Shown one piece after another: positions 14,633 to 27,621 of a stretch of DNA of 64,000 bases. The notes under the pieces are model-generated. The model did no database searches. It had not been told where the DNA came from and saw only the letters and a program-made list of their open reading frames with translations. Position 1 is the stretch's first letter, and each line of letters begins with the position of its first letter. The position numbers were made by a program, and so were the translations under genes. The DNA is taken from assembly GCF_020740795.1 (NCBI RefSeq), contig NC_067312.1, forward strand, positions 62,286,405 to 62,350,404, read 5' to 3'. The stretch comes from Apus apus (lineage: Eukaryota > Chordata > Aves > Apodiformes > Apodidae).

Positions 14633-15608
14633 CCCCCTAGCTCCAGATGTAACGCAAAATGCTCTGTGATGTCTCAACAAAACTACTATTCTAGACCATA
14701 AATTTTAAAGAAAGTCTGAGAATGTGGAAATGAGGACATGAGTGGCAACCTTGATGTGTATGTTCCAGTATAAACTGTATTTATAAATATTTGTTTACTT
14801 AATAGATAAGCTAACATACTGCTTATGCCGGCTTTGACATAAATGCCTGGGGAAAATAAAATCCAATGCATTCTTTTTCTTTGAGGAAAAAAATAATACA
14901 AAAAACTTTGACTCAGACCAATGAATTTTTCCAGAAGTAACACGCTCATCTAAAATAATAGGTTCCATGTCAACATACTTACTTAGCAAAGAGAAATATA
15001 TTCCTGGCAATCGCGTATAGCTGTTATAAGATACACACACACAAAAAGCTCATTAGTCCAAAATATAATTTGCTTCATTTTTTTTATACTTCTGGTTAAA
15101 TAACAGTATGGGAATTTCCTTAGCTCGATGGTTTATGTTCATGATTTTTTAAGAGAAGTGGCTCCTAAATAACATTCGGTCTCTAAACCAGAAAACCCAC
15201 AATGCATTCCCATCATACTGAAGTCATTATTGCAAACCCACTAATGTTTTCCATTTGATTTAATTTGGCTTTTCTAGTGCGTTGATCTAATAAGCAGTAC
15301 AATGTCAGCATTAAAGTTTTTCATCCATCAGAACCTCAGAGAAGCCTTTAATTTTCTCTGTGTTTTAAAAGGCTTAAGGAAAAATATATAAACCCCTGAA
15401 AAAAAAAATTAAAAGGATCTATCTCTTATAATATTCAAATGGGTTACACTAATCATGATGTTGACTCAGTATGTATAAATTGCTTAAATAACACTGAAAA
15501 AATAAGATATATTAAATACTTTTAATTCTACTCTGAATCACACATGGTCTCAGGGCATACGGAAAAACTAAACAATTTGCCCTATCTTTAAATACCTGCC
15601 TATGTTCG

Positions 15609-15870
15609 CAGAATCATAAAATGGTTTGGGTTGGAAGGGACCATAAAGATCATCTAGTTCCAACTCCCCTGTCACAGGCAGGGACACCTCCCACTAAACC
15701 GGGTTTCCCAAAGTCCCATCCAATCTGGCCTTTAACACTTCCACGGAGGGGTAGCCACAGCTTCCCTGGGCAACCTGTGCCAGTGTCTCATCACTCTCAC
15801 ACTAAAGAATTTCCTCCTAAAGTCTAGCCTAAATCTACCCTCTTCCAGTTTTGATCCATTATCCTTTTCC
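15609..15870 (-). mobile_element. CR1 LINE 3' fragment (antisense)
   Basis: A CR1 3' end in reverse orientation. It starts at the complement of the terminal octamer (CAGAATCA) and continues through GGTTGGAAGGGACC, GATCATCTAGTTCCAACTC and CTTCCCTGGGCAACCTG. It is 5' truncated, with a microsatellite beginning exactly where recognisable CR1 stops. Confidence 0.9.
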
Positions 15871-16020
15871 ATATATATATATATATATATATATCCATTG
15901 TCCTTATATACTTTATATATACATTTTATTATATATATAAAAAAGCTCCATCTATATACACTGATACATATATATGTGTATATATAGAGAGAGAGAGATA
16001 TGTATACTCTATCTCTCTAC
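15871..16020. repeat. Compound AT / GA microsatellite
   Basis: The array begins with twelve AT dinucleotides (15871-15894) and continues through interrupted TA-rich sequence to a GA run (about 15986-15998). A partly complementary ATCTCTCTAC follows at 16011-16020, so the end can fold back. It abuts the truncated end of the CR1 fragment. Confidence 0.85.
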
Positions 16021-16539
16021 CATTCCAGTCTATGTGTATGGCTTTTTCCATGTGGATCTACATATTTTGTATCTAAAAGATGGAAGTTAAAAAAGCTAAA
16101 AGATAACTTGTATTGAAAAGGACAACCACCTGAGTTGCCCAGGGTAAGGGTCAAAAGTAAGGTAGAATTTGCTGTAGGTTTCCTGTGTGATCAATAGAAA
16201 GAGATGAGGAAATAAGTGGGGGTGATCTAGAGCAACTTGGAATTGCTCTCTGAAGGTGTGTATCTCCTGCCAACTAAACAGGCAACAAAGAAATGAGGAT
16301 GCTTACATTACAGGAAATTTAATATTGTACTTAAAATTAGGTAAGACAAAGCTCTTTCCAATCTGTGTTTATCTGAAAGGGAAAATGTGCCTAGGATAGA
16401 AAGTTCCTTCTTATGATGGTGATTTTTAAGGAGGACCCACTAGGTGAAGTTAAGACAATCCCACCAAGTGCCACTCTGGAAAGCTCATACAGAATTTTGT
16501 TAGTATCACTTCATATTCAACCTGAACAGGTTCAGTGAT

Positions 16540-16567
16540 TTCACTAATTAACTTTCACTAATTAACT
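16540..16567. repeat. 14-bp perfect tandem duplication
   Basis: TTCACTAATTAACT occurs twice head to tail without mismatch. The unit contains the homeodomain-type core TAATTA, so the duplication doubles that string. Function is unknown. Confidence 0.8.
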
Positions 16568-17740
16568 TAACAGAATCATACTTGTAACCCATAGTATTGA
16601 AATGAGATGCTTGATGCTGTTTTTTGACATACACAACACTAGGTTAATCAAAGCAAAGAAAAAATAATTTAGGAAAAAATATAAACTAGATAAGTAGAAG
16701 ATTAGAAAACCTCATGCACTTTTCTATAGCTAAATTTCTAGTTTATGTCAAGCATTTAAAAAATCCTTTCTAAGACAGCAAATGAATCTCAACAAATTGT
16801 TTCTAAAGTTCCCATGTCTTTGTCAATTGATTCCTCACTATAATCAGACTGCATGCTCCCCTAAGGACTTCCCTGAGCACTTGAAGATGTTTTCTTAAGA
16901 AGAAATTTGCAAGTGCATTTATTAACTTATTTAGACAATGTGTTCATTGCTTTTTCAATGCTATTGAGAGATAATTTTTTTTCTTCCTCTGCATTTAGCA
17001 TCTGTTATCAGTTGAAGCACAAATTTGAAGGATACAGATTTTCCAAGTCCAATTTTATGCCTTCACAGGATAAATTTAGCTACAGCATGGTGAAATTAAA
17101 TTTGTCAAAGAAGGACAATGTTGTAAAGCCAGATCTTGGCTTAACATGACTGAAAATATACTAAAGAAAACCAAATATTTGTAGTAGATACTATATTAGC
17201 TCTAGTGCAACAGTGCCAGACTCTTCTTTTGTGCTGCTGTGCAGTGGATGTTTGCAAGTTTTCCTGTTACATATTGGGAAAGCCTAATCAACATTAAATT
17301 CATAAACTAATTGTTCTAACAGTCAGAGACAGTGTTTGGTGGAAATCAATTACGTTAGTTTTTCATTTTTCCTACTTATATTTTGCCTGGCCTGGCTATA
17401 ATGTAGACAGATGCCTCAAGTTTATTTACAGCAAAATTGTAAATGATGCAAATTACAGCTGCATTTAGGCTGCGAAACTTTAAAATAAAGCAAATGCTGG
17501 TTCATGCATACTCCTTGTAATTTTCAATGAAAAATTGTTTTCCCATGTTCTTATCTTACATGTTCACAAAATGGGAAAAAAATCTCAGTGGATTGTAGAT
17601 TGTGCTCTGAAAAAAATTGACTGGAGACACTTGAAACAACTATTTTTGGTGCCTAGCTCTCTTAATCCACACAAATGCAAACATTTTGAGAGATATTTTT
17701 AAGTTTCAGTGTGGTCTTGTTTTCTTTAATTTCAGGGCTC

Positions 17741-17816
17741 TGTTTTTTTGTTGTGCTTTTTTTGTTTGTTTGTGGATTGTTTGTTTTGTTGTGGTTTTGT
17801 TTGTTTGTTTGTTTTA
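17741..17816. repeat. GTTT-rich simple repeat
   Basis: An imperfect run of GTTT units on the + strand, interrupted by GTGGATT and GTGGTTTT. No mobile-element body is recognisable next to it. Confidence 0.8.
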
Positions 17817-20800
17817 AAGCAGCAGTCCATGAACCAGTGTATCTAGAGAGAAAGGAAGTAATTTTTTCTTAGACTTTGGATTCAGTATTATTAATAGTAT
17901 TCTGAGTCAGGTTAATTCTACAGCCACTTCACAATTTTTACGGTGATAAATACCATAATGAGCCAAGAAAGCACACTGAAGATTAAGGCTCAATAACTTA
18001 GAGAGTTTATAATTTAGCATATATGCATAAGTTGTTCTGAATAAGATTTTCTCACCTAACTGCAGCTGTACAAATGTCAAGCATCTTTCTATATATTTGT
18101 ATAAGCATCCTCTATAAGCAATAGAAATAGGTACTCACCAATCAATCCACAATAGCATAAGACAGGCAGGATTCTAGAAAAATCCTTTTTTCCTCTGACT
18201 GTCTCCTGTAGCCTTTAACTAGATTCCTGCCTTTTAGCCAGCTGAAGTTATGACAAGTATACTGTACCCAAAATGCATGCGAAAATGCTATGAGAGAACT
18301 GAGGTGCAGGGTTTTGGAGCTACATGTTGGATATGTGCATTCTTAAAACTCCAACAGCGGTCTCAGAGAACAAGTTTTCAGTCTTTTACTTTCTGCTTTA
18401 AAATTAAAGTAAATTATCTCAAATCAATCACCAAGCTGAGAACAACAAACCATTTCAAAGCACTGCACACCTATATAAGACCAGATACAACACCTCCTTC
18501 TTTTTGTGCATGTGTAATTGCAGCTGAGGAACAGCTGGGACCCAATACCCTGACTCTCCACAAGCTCTTCGGAGACCTTCTTGACAACACCCTACCAACG
18601 GCTTCAAATTCGTGAAAACATACAAAACACATTGTCTCTTGTGTTTGGAATATCAAAACCAAATATTGTTCCTTATCTATCCCAAAGAACTTGTTGCAAT
18701 GTCACCTTTGCCTTCTATGCACATTTTATAAATAGATCAATTAGCAAGCACTAGAGCTTAATTGTTTTAGGAATGCAGATCTTCTTTCAGAAAAATATGA
18801 TGATCAGTAAAACCTGTGTTTGTTCCTATGGTAACAATATTTTCAGTCATCTTAGAATATAGCAAGGTCCCCATCAGTGGGGAGTACGTTACACAGGTGT
18901 AGGCTGTGAGTATCACAGTCTCTGCTCTGTGCCAAGCAAGCAGGGCAATAATCTCTTCCCACAGGCTCAAGGCTTGACAGAACAATACAGGTTTGTGTTT
19001 ATCACGGTGAACTGTAAAGGTGATTACACAGATTTTTGCTTCGTGTCACTCTCTTTCTTCCATGCCGCCACCAACTCTAAATTCAAGCTTTCGCAATGAT
19101 TCTCCATAAGGTTCTCACATATGCAAAAAGCTTCCTCTTAATTTGCATTCTCCCGTATTCCCTCCTCAGATCTTCTGAGCTAAGATTATCTTGGGAACTG
19201 TAACTTGTTGAAAGACAAAGACACTATAAAATTTCTTCACTTAGCAAGTGACAAAACTGTGTTGAGTTCTCACCTTAATAAGTTCCACACTAGATGGAGA
19301 TAGTACTGCTGGCTGAAAGATGTGCACTGAAATGCAGTTCTGGCTTCAGGATTTTTTGTGTGCGTGTGTGTTTTCAGCAGGTAATTTTTTTTTTTCTTCT
19401 AAAAACAGACACTTGGAAATAGATTGTTGGCTTTTTTCCCTGAAACTCTTTTTATTACAGTTCTGACCCTCATGTTCTCACTAGATTAGTTTCCTTAGAG
19501 AAATTAGATAAAAATAAATGGTAATCTTAAATTCTGCCCTGGTGAAGCAGTGATGGCAAGAGTTAGGAGGCAGTTCCTAATGCAGTACCAGAAACTTTCT
19601 GCCAAAAAAGGGTATCACCTCTGACCCTGTCTCCCAGCAGAGGAAAAGAAAATGGTCTACAGCTGAAGAAATTATTAATCCTTTAAAGAAAAATGCAAAA
19701 TAGCTACATGGAACCTTTTCTCTGACTGGAGAGATTTTCAAATGGTAACTCCAGATGTGCCACACAGGGATGGCACCAGTACAGACTGTACACTTATTCA
19801 TCTCTGACTCTGTGCTAAAGCTCCAGCCTCCTTCCCTCCATTGCTTTGTTTTTCTGGGCAGCCTTGTATTATCCAGTTCTGGATCAAAGAATGAAGGCAA
19901 CACAGTATATCAATATAAACAACAGATAGTGCTGAAGAAGGAGTAGAATAATATACACTGAATTGAATCACTATGAGTGTCACTCAGACAGCAGGTAAGA
20001 TTGCATATGAACCTTGAAGCAGACTGACCATTTCTAATGCTTCTATCTCTAATTGAAAGTCCTAGGAAGCCAGTAATAGCAAAAAACCAGATGTTTGCTT
20101 TATTAACTTGTCAACAAAAATCTTGTAACAATTTATCCCTCATAAAATGAGTTACAATGGTTAGTAAAATGCTACAAATATTTATGCCTTATATGGGACT
20201 AGCTACAGAGCCTACATGTTTTCCTTATATTATCCGCAAGTAGAAAAGCAGGCCAAGAAAGCTTTATATCTGTAGAAACGTAAGAAATTTACTTAGTCAT
20301 GGACCACAGGCTTGCAGTTACATAACCCAAAAATTTTACTGGGCCATAGTTGAACAAATAATTACTTGACACTTAGGAACCCCTAGCTCTCTTTAGTGTG
20401 ATTAAGACTGTGCTTCTCTCCTTGGCCATAAACAGATGCTTGAAGAAGGGTTAGCTTCAAGCAAGTGCACTTAATGTTTCTTCCAAGTATTGTCCCACTT
20501 CTAACCATTCTGAGGCATCACAGATTTGTGGCTCCTACTTCGGCAAGGGATGCCTCATCTCTACCACTTGCTAAGCAACACCCTTACCTCTCTTTTCAGC
20601 ATGACTCCTGTATTGACTGGGACACAACTCCTTACATGCTTTGAGAGACAGCAGTCAACGGAGGGGCATCTGCAGCCCAAAGCAAATCAGGGTGTGTCAG
20701 AGGTTGTTGTGTGTCTCTCATCAAATTGCAATGGCCCTGACTAGATTTAAGGCTACTAATGCCAACATAAAAACAAAGTGTTCCTGGAAGGCATTCTCTC

Positions 20801-21820
20801 CCTTGTAAAGCAGAGGAGGCCAATCCCAAGAGCAGACAAATGCATATCACAGTAACCAATGCTCCTTGCTTAGTTGTCACCTGCCATTAGTGCTTACAAA
20901 GATGGAAAAATTACTGTTCTTTTACATCATGTTACTATTGTAACAGGGTAAACATATCCCGCTGATGCCATTAGAGATTTATAAAAAATATACTATATAA
21001 TATAATACATTGCAACCTTAGAAGAACTGGGAAACAGAAATTCCCATTCCATTAATTTGTTGAGGGCAGCACCAGTTTACCTAACTGGTAGAAGAACCAG
21101 TCTCTTTCCCATACATAAAACTTATTTTTATCTAATAAATTAAAACACTGATCATTCATTGGCAGAGCATAAAATAAAGTTGACAGAACAAATTATTATT
21201 TTTTTTGGTAAAATATGCAATTAAATACCCAGGTGGAAAGATGGCATGTGTTTCATAGAAGAATATCTATCGTGGTCTCAAATGTGGTGCTCATTTGGCT
21301 GACTGGATGAGTAGGTACATGTGTCAAATGCACAGATTTTGTAAATATACCTGTTTTGCAATTTCTCTTAGGACAGCTAACTCACTGAGCCTTACTGTTG
21401 TGTGCAAGTGCAGCAGCACATAGAACACATTACTCCTTTTTGAATATTTTATAAGTGAGAAAAATAAAATCCGCAAAAATCATCTACTCTAATTCCAAGC
21501 ACTATGGTGGTTTTTGTTCCCTCTCTGCACTTAGCCATTTTCTTACTTTATCTCTTAGAGAGGAGATATTCCTTCCATTTGTCTTGAACATTTATTCTTT
21601 ATTATATTTTTATAAGGAAGCTAATGAAACATTATATGTTAATCTCATATAGAGTAGGTACAAAACTGGTTAGAAAATGAAGTCAAAGACTATTTTTCAG
21701 TGATTATCATTTTTATGGAAGGATGCATTGAACGAAGGTTATGGTGGTCTGCTGTAGGCCTGATATAATTTGATATTTTCATCAGTGATGGAATTGTTGT
21801 TACATTTGCAAGTGGTATAG

Positions 21821-21853
21821 TATAGCATGTAGTATAGCATGTAGTACAGCATG
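21821..21853. repeat. 12-bp tandem repeat, 2.75 copies
   Basis: TATAGCATGTAG is repeated twice exactly and followed by TACAGCATG, a third partial unit with one change. It is a small minisatellite-like array in intergenic DNA. Confidence 0.85.
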
Positions 21854-21964
21854 AGAATTCAAAATGGCCAAAACAGACCAGAGTAAATATCAGTAAAAAG
21901 AAAGACAAAATTCAGTGGGGAATGTGAGATTTTACTAAAAAATCTGACAAAACTACTTCACAGT

Positions 21965-21998
21965 AAAAAAAAAAAAAAAAAGAAAAAAAAAAAAAAAA
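21965..21998. repeat. Poly-A tract with one interior G
   Basis: A 34-base A tract with a single interior G. No retroposed gene or SINE is recognisable 5' of it. Confidence 0.85.
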
Positions 21999-22139
21999 GC
22001 CAGTATCAGAATAAGCCCCAACAGCTCCATGCTGCTATGAAGCCTTACTCCATATGAGGATGCATAACTGTCAGGATAATGACATGGTTTTAGGTTAGGT
22101 ACGAGGATAATCTTTTTGGTGCTAAACAGCAAAGTACTA

Positions 22140-22262
22140 AAGCAGCTTGCCTGCAGAGGTTTTTGGGATCTTCATCCTTGAAGATATTTAGAAAAGGTTT
22201 GACAAACATTTCCCAGCAAATGGACTAGATAACCTCCTGTAACTCCCTGCAGACCCAAACCA
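22140..22262 (+). mobile_element. Old, diverged CR1 3' fragment
   Basis: The order of motifs follows the CR1 3' UTR: CTGCAGAGGTTTTTGGGATC, CATCCTTGAAGATATTTAGA, TGGACTAGATAACCTCCTG. Similarity to the other copies is low and the octamer end is lost, so this would be an ancient insertion. Limits are approximate. Confidence 0.55.
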
Positions 22263-23962
22263 CAGGGACTGACCTTCAGTATGTATAACTCACTATCACT
22301 CTCCAAAAGAGTTTTTTCCTAGTCTTGAGTTTCTTTCTCTGATATTTCAGTTGCTAAAATGATATAATATTGCAGTGGCTATTACATTAGTACAGTAATA
22401 AGATAGGGTGGGTGAAGTCTGACAGATGTAAGAAATTACAAAAATCTGACACATTTGATTACAAAACCTTGATTTCCATTGCTAAGAATTTTGTTGCCTT
22501 CATTTTGCATGTACTTGGTTTGGGATAGTTAGACTGAAGAAGATCCAAGCAAAGTAATAAACAGCATATTTCCCACAGCCAAATAACTCTTTGTAGCCAA
22601 TTCTACACATCAGTACATCTGTGGCCTGAACTAGGGAAATAACACGAAGCCCTAACATTCTTGCATTACTCCTTCTGAAAGCTGTTTAAAACTGACAAGA
22701 TCTACTCCTTAGTGAAGCCTGTTTTTGCATGATAAAAGGAAGAACTTTATTGCATAACAACTCCCACGAGTGTTTATGGAAAAGATATACTTTATTTCCA
22801 TATCTCCTCTGAAGTGCTGGTCTGCAAAGGCTTGCAGAGCCCACAGATGCTGTGGGCAGAAGATGGAGAGGTAGAGTTAAAGTTTTGTGCAGCAAATGTG
22901 ATGACTTGGAGGAACTGATGGCTTGTGCATGAAACCAGAAATAACCACTTCTGGAGAGTTCTCTAGGTTAATCAAGTAAGCATGTGACCTGATAAGGGCT
23001 GAAAAAAGGAAAGAAATTGACAGAATCCACTCCTAAAAATGGGTATAGGTAAGGCTAGTTCTGTGGTACTGAGGTCCTCTGCCCATGTGAAGAAACTGCT
23101 GAAATGCTAGGTATTCTAGAAAAAAGCCAGTTCCTAGCTGCCTCAGGTTGGGCATCCAAATTAGTAAACACTTTGTTTTCATTTGCAGTCTCTGCTCACT
23201 GTAATGAACAACATCCTCCCACCAGCATACTCAGAAGATAAAATTCATCAGCACTTGTGAAACACTTAGAATTGGTAGTGAGAAAAGCTTGGTTAGAAAA
23301 GCTTGTGAGGAGACAAATATTTTTATCTTCAGGGTAGGGTCGGAATTGCTTATAATAAACGATACACACAGGAAACAATAAGGAAAAACTGTGCCTGTAA
23401 TCCTGTGGTCAATGATCCTTTGAAAAAACATTAGCATGTAACCAGGTAATTAAAGCAGACACAGTACGTACCATAGAGGGCTGAAACAAGTTCCAAGTGT
23501 AAACTTAGCCATGAAATTTCTAGTGTTCGTATTCCTGACTTTCCACCCTTAATATCCTTCTCAGGCAGAATTACAGAGATGGACTTCATGTCTGCAAAGT
23601 AAGGGGTGGCTCCATTTTCTATCAGGATACATGGGTAGCTTTCCTCTGTTCTTTAAATTCTGACTTAGTATGAGATAGATTTGACTGGTATTATGTATTT
23701 TTTGAATAACACACATTTTAATACTCAAACTGTAAGGGATGAGGCTTGTCTTTAAACTGAGGTTTTGTTTTCTTCCAAGTAACACATCATGATCTCATAT
23801 GTGATTTCACTTTTTGCAATCATCCTAAGATTTACTGCAGCATAAATAATTTTTCAGTTTATTTTCTTGATTAGTTTTCTCTATTTTGGATTATTCTTCC
23901 ATCCTAACTAATGCACAGTTTTTCAAACTGAAATCTCAGTTAAAAGTCCAGGTCCTTTTCAC
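22263..23962. other. Intergenic DNA, no gene seen
   Basis: AT-rich sequence without a recognisable exon, RNA gene or repeat. Open frames are short and unremarkable. Confidence 0.6.
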
Positions 23963-24905
23963 TGAATCACAGAATCACAGAATTATTGAGGCTGGAAAAG
24001 ACCTCTGAGATCATCAAGTCCAGCCTATGACTTAACACCACCACATCAGCTAGACCATGGCACTAAGTGCCACATCCAGTCTTTCCTTAAACAACTCCAG
24101 GGATGGGGCCTTCACCACTTCCCTAGGAAGTCCGTTCCAATGTCTGCTCATCCTCTCAATGAAGAAGTACTTCCTAATATTCAGTCTAAACCTCCCCTGA
24201 TGCAGCTCCACGCCATGCTCATGTCTTGTCCCTAGTTGCCTGGAAAAAGAGCCCAGCCCCCACCTGACTACAACCTCCCTTCAGGTAGTTGAAGGGAGTG
24301 ATAAGGTCCCCCCTGACTCTTCTTCTCTCCAGGCTAAACAACCCCGGCTCCGTCAGCCTATCCCCGTAAGTCTTTCCCTCTAGTCCTTTCTCCAGCCTCA
24401 TTGCTCTCCTCTGGACCTGCTCCAGCACCTCAATATCCTTCTTGAAGTGAGGGGCCCAGAACTGCACACAGTACGCAAGGTGAGGCCTCACTAGTGCTGA
24501 GTACAGGGGCAGAATCACATCCCTACTCCTGCTGGCCACAGTATTCCTGATACAAGCCAGGATGCTGTTGGCCTTCCAGGCCACCTGGGCACACTGCTGG
24601 CTCATGTTGAACCGGTTGTCAACCAGTGCTCCCAGGTCCCTCTCTGCTGGGCTGCTCTCCAGCCAATCTTCCCCCAGTCTGCAGAGCTGCCTGGGGTCAT
24701 TGTGGCCAAAGTGCAGGACCCTGCACTTGATCTTGTTGAATTTCATGCCATTGGCCTTGGCCCATCAACCCAGCCTGTCCAGGTCCCCCTGCAGCTTCTT
24801 CCTACTCTCTGGCAGATCGACACTCCCCCCCAGCTGACTGTATTCTGTGAACTTACTAGGGTGGACTCACTCCCCACATCCAGGTCATCAATGAATATTT
24901 TATTA
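23963..24905 (-). mobile_element. CR1 LINE fragment with partial RT ORF (antisense)
   Basis: A CR1 copy on the minus strand, 5' truncated, covering the C-terminal part of the reverse-transcriptase ORF and the 3' UTR. The minus-strand frame 24746-24219 (175 codons) has the CR1 strings [29 protein letters not shown] and N-Y-L-K-G-G-C. The catalytic core is not included, so it cannot be active. It differs from the copy at 41041 at only about 19 positions over about 820 bp by eye, so both belong to one young subfamily. Confidence 0.93.
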
Positions 24906-27621
24906 CTCCTTGTCCCCTCTGCCACAAAAATATCTGTGATAGATTTCTGTGGCCACATATTTCAGAAGCACAGGAGAGCAAGCAAGAAAAATCCTCAATA
25001 AATACAATGTGTCTTGAATCAGGGAAGCCAAACTCCTTACATACATTTCTTAATGAGTGACACACCAAAAAAAACCAACAACCCACAACAAAACCACAGA
25101 CACACACACACACAAATACAAACAACAAACAAAACAAAACACAAAAGAACCCTGAGCCCCATAACAGATACCTTTTTGCTCTTCATTTTACTCTGCTTCT
25201 GTAGCATACTCAGTTGGTGTGATAGATTACTACTTCCAGGTATTTCAGAAAGCTGATTTAAGGTCTAGACACAAGAGCGTCAAAGGCAATATGGAATATG
25301 CCTTGGATGAAGTTAATATGGATTAAGTCAGAAAACTAGTTGGTCTAGTGGAAAACTATCAAACACTTAAGTACTGTGCTAGATTAGTATAATTGCCTGA
25401 AACCTAAACAAATACACATCATATGATCTTTCTAATCACAGCAAGTAAAATTACCGTGAGATAATGTCAAAAGACACAGAATTATTACTGATGTGATTAA
25501 ATCCTAATTTCTAGATAAAGTGTGCATGTGTAAGTTATTTGAAAAGCTTCCAGCAACGGCATAGCAGAACAGGAATACCACAAGGAATTGGAAAGGCAGT
25601 GAGAATGTAATGGCAGTGCCATCCTCAAAAATTTAGATGTCAGAGAACTGTAAATTTGGATGGAAAATGTTTGCATATTTTGAATGGTTTTGTTTAGTTT
25701 TGGTTGAGGCTTTTTTCAGTTTCTCACTCTCCATTGTTAAATCTTATAAAGACCTATGAGTGCTCCTATTTAGAGATAAACTGCATAGCAATGGGGAGAG
25801 TTTAGAAGTAGAGTAAAAATGTGATTAGAGTATAATTCATCTCATAGGCACTGCAAACAACCCTAGTGTCACTGCTATTCTTGTTTTGTACAGAAAGGGA
25901 AATACAGATACATTAGAAAATGTCCCATTCCCACAAAAGCCAAAAAGCTATCCAATCTGGTAAATTACAAGCAAGTTATAACAACTTCTAGTAACAGTAA
26001 TATTATAGCTATGTTGGTCTCAAAATACACCTTTATAAGAGTAGTAATCAGCTTTATCTGACCTGAGGAAACATGGGAAAGCTGGGAAGTTCCTTTTCCA
26101 TCTCCTCCTATGTTGTCACTTTCACTGGAACTTTTGTTCATAGATCTCCTCCATTTGATATCTTGTCACTTGCAATCAGAAACTTGGAGCTCCTGAGCTT
26201 CAGCACAAATTTAGCTCTCCTGAGTGGGAGATTTACAAGGTCAGACTCAAAGCATTGAAGCATGAAATGTCCTCAGATGTTAGCAGAGATGAGGGACATT
26301 TTCTCTTAATTTAGCAATCCACATCTCCAAAGAGGGTGTGCTCCACATTTTCTTATATCTTGAGCTTGGGTGGTAGACATTAAAATTATGCATGGCATTT
26401 ACATGTTTCCAAGATAATATGGATTTCTATTTACATATTTACAACTTCCTCACTATGTGATTGGGATGAGGCTGAAAGAAAACAACATGTAAGACCATAT
26501 TCTTTCCATTTAACCTTTTCTAGACACTGTGCAAATACTACAGAGGTGCCAGCGTTGCTTCAAAGACCTTATAGTCTGTATAAACAGACTCATTCTTCCC
26601 ACATGAAGAGTACTGTCTCCAGAGGACACAGTCTAGAAGTTAACTTCAGAATAGCAAACATTAACAAAGTCCTCACAAAGCATGAGTACACTGAGTGGAT
26701 GAAACCTTTACTTTATTGATATGAAAAATAAAGATACTTTCTCAAAATTATTTTCAAAACAGCAGAAACAACAAAAAAAGCTCAAATCAAGTGTAAGTAC
26801 ATTGGTAATGCTGACTATGCAGACACTTAACATCTGACTTAATCTCTTTTAAAATTAGTATTCTAACTAAATTTTTGGAAGAATTTATGTAATCTGTATG
26901 CTAACTCACAAATGGAGGAGAGGAAAAGAAGCAATTTGGGAAAAGTGGCATAACAAAAGGCACTGCAAGTACTTTATTTGAATGAGACATGTAACTTTGT
27001 TGGTTGTGAATACTGTTGCACCTGACTAGACGACTGCTGAGTGAGTGCGGTGTAATACTGGTAGTCCTCAGTCCCTAAGAAAGACCTTGGTGTAACGAGT
27101 GCAGTTTCCTCCCAGAAAAACAGTTCTTAATTCAATGACTGACATGCAATGGAAAATACAATTTCTTCATACTTTCTTCCAACTCTGCAGTGCAGGGCAC
27201 ATGGTACAGGACTGCAGTGGTACAAGCATCAGCCTTGCAAGAGTGATTCCTCGTGCAAGGAAGACAATGTAAAACACCTGAAATGTCACAGAGGGAAAAG
27301 GCTGGTAACGGCAGGGCGAGAAGCGGGAAGATGGAGCTTCTATAATGGGGGCTCTCTCCAGCTTTGTGCCAGGGAGACACTTCACATCCCAGAGGCAGGT
27401 TCACAGCCACCTAAGGCTGCACCGATGCTGTCAGGCTGCAGGCAGGGAGACCCCCGGGACAGCCAGCTTTCCCGTTGGGGCAGGTCATCTGAAACACAGA
27501 CATGTGCGGATGGGTCAAAGGCTTTGTGGTGTTCTGCAGACAGCCACCTACTTCACTGAACTACTTCACAGCAACGGCGGCACCAGGCCAGCCTCCTGGC
27601 TGGCCCCAGTGCCCTGGGAAG
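24906..27621. other. Intergenic DNA, no gene seen
   Basis: It includes an A/C-rich simple-sequence stretch (about 25066-25146). G+C rises after 27150. A 136-codon open frame at 27149-27559 (+) resembles no family I recognise, has no splice-linked partner, and reaches nearly to the CR1 element. I do not call it a gene. Confidence 0.55.
25066..25146. repeat. A/C-rich simple repeat with CA run
   Basis: Low-complexity A/C sequence contains a short CA dinucleotide run (about 25101-25113) followed by AAACAAAAC-type units. Confidence 0.75.

Larger units (their letters stand above)
4245..15608. other. Intergenic DNA, no gene seen
   Basis: About 11 kb of AT-rich sequence without a recognisable exon or RNA gene. 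It contains only low-complexity tracts: A/C-rich at about 7801-7870, poly-T at about 10839-10856 and A-rich at 12991-13024. There is also one candidate CTCF core at 14619-14632. Open frames are short and unrecognised. Old, unrecognisable repeats and conserved noncoding elements may be present. Confidence 0.6.
16021..22139. other. Intergenic DNA, no gene seen
   Basis: No exon or RNA gene is recognisable. The longest open frame (18250-18615, 121 codons) has no family resemblance and no coding-like composition. The stretch includes a 14-bp tandem duplication at 16540-16567, a GTTT-rich tract at 17741-17816, a 12-bp tandem repeat at 21821-21853 and an A-rich tract at 21965-21998. Confidence 0.6.

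Noticed and set aside
18250..18615. 121-codon open frame
   Set aside because: There is no family resemblance, promoter context or coding-like composition. It is likely chance in intergenic DNA.
24219..24746. Open frames in CR1 copies (also 27904-28248, 41290-42075, 42185-42505, 42958-43314) as host genes
   Set aside because: All translate to CR1 endonuclease or reverse-transcriptase pieces. They are reported under the mobile elements instead.
27149..27559. 136-codon open frame upstream of the CR1 element
   Set aside because: It has no recognisable domain and no splice-linked partner, and overlapping frames on both strands are equally long. Locally higher G+C explains it.
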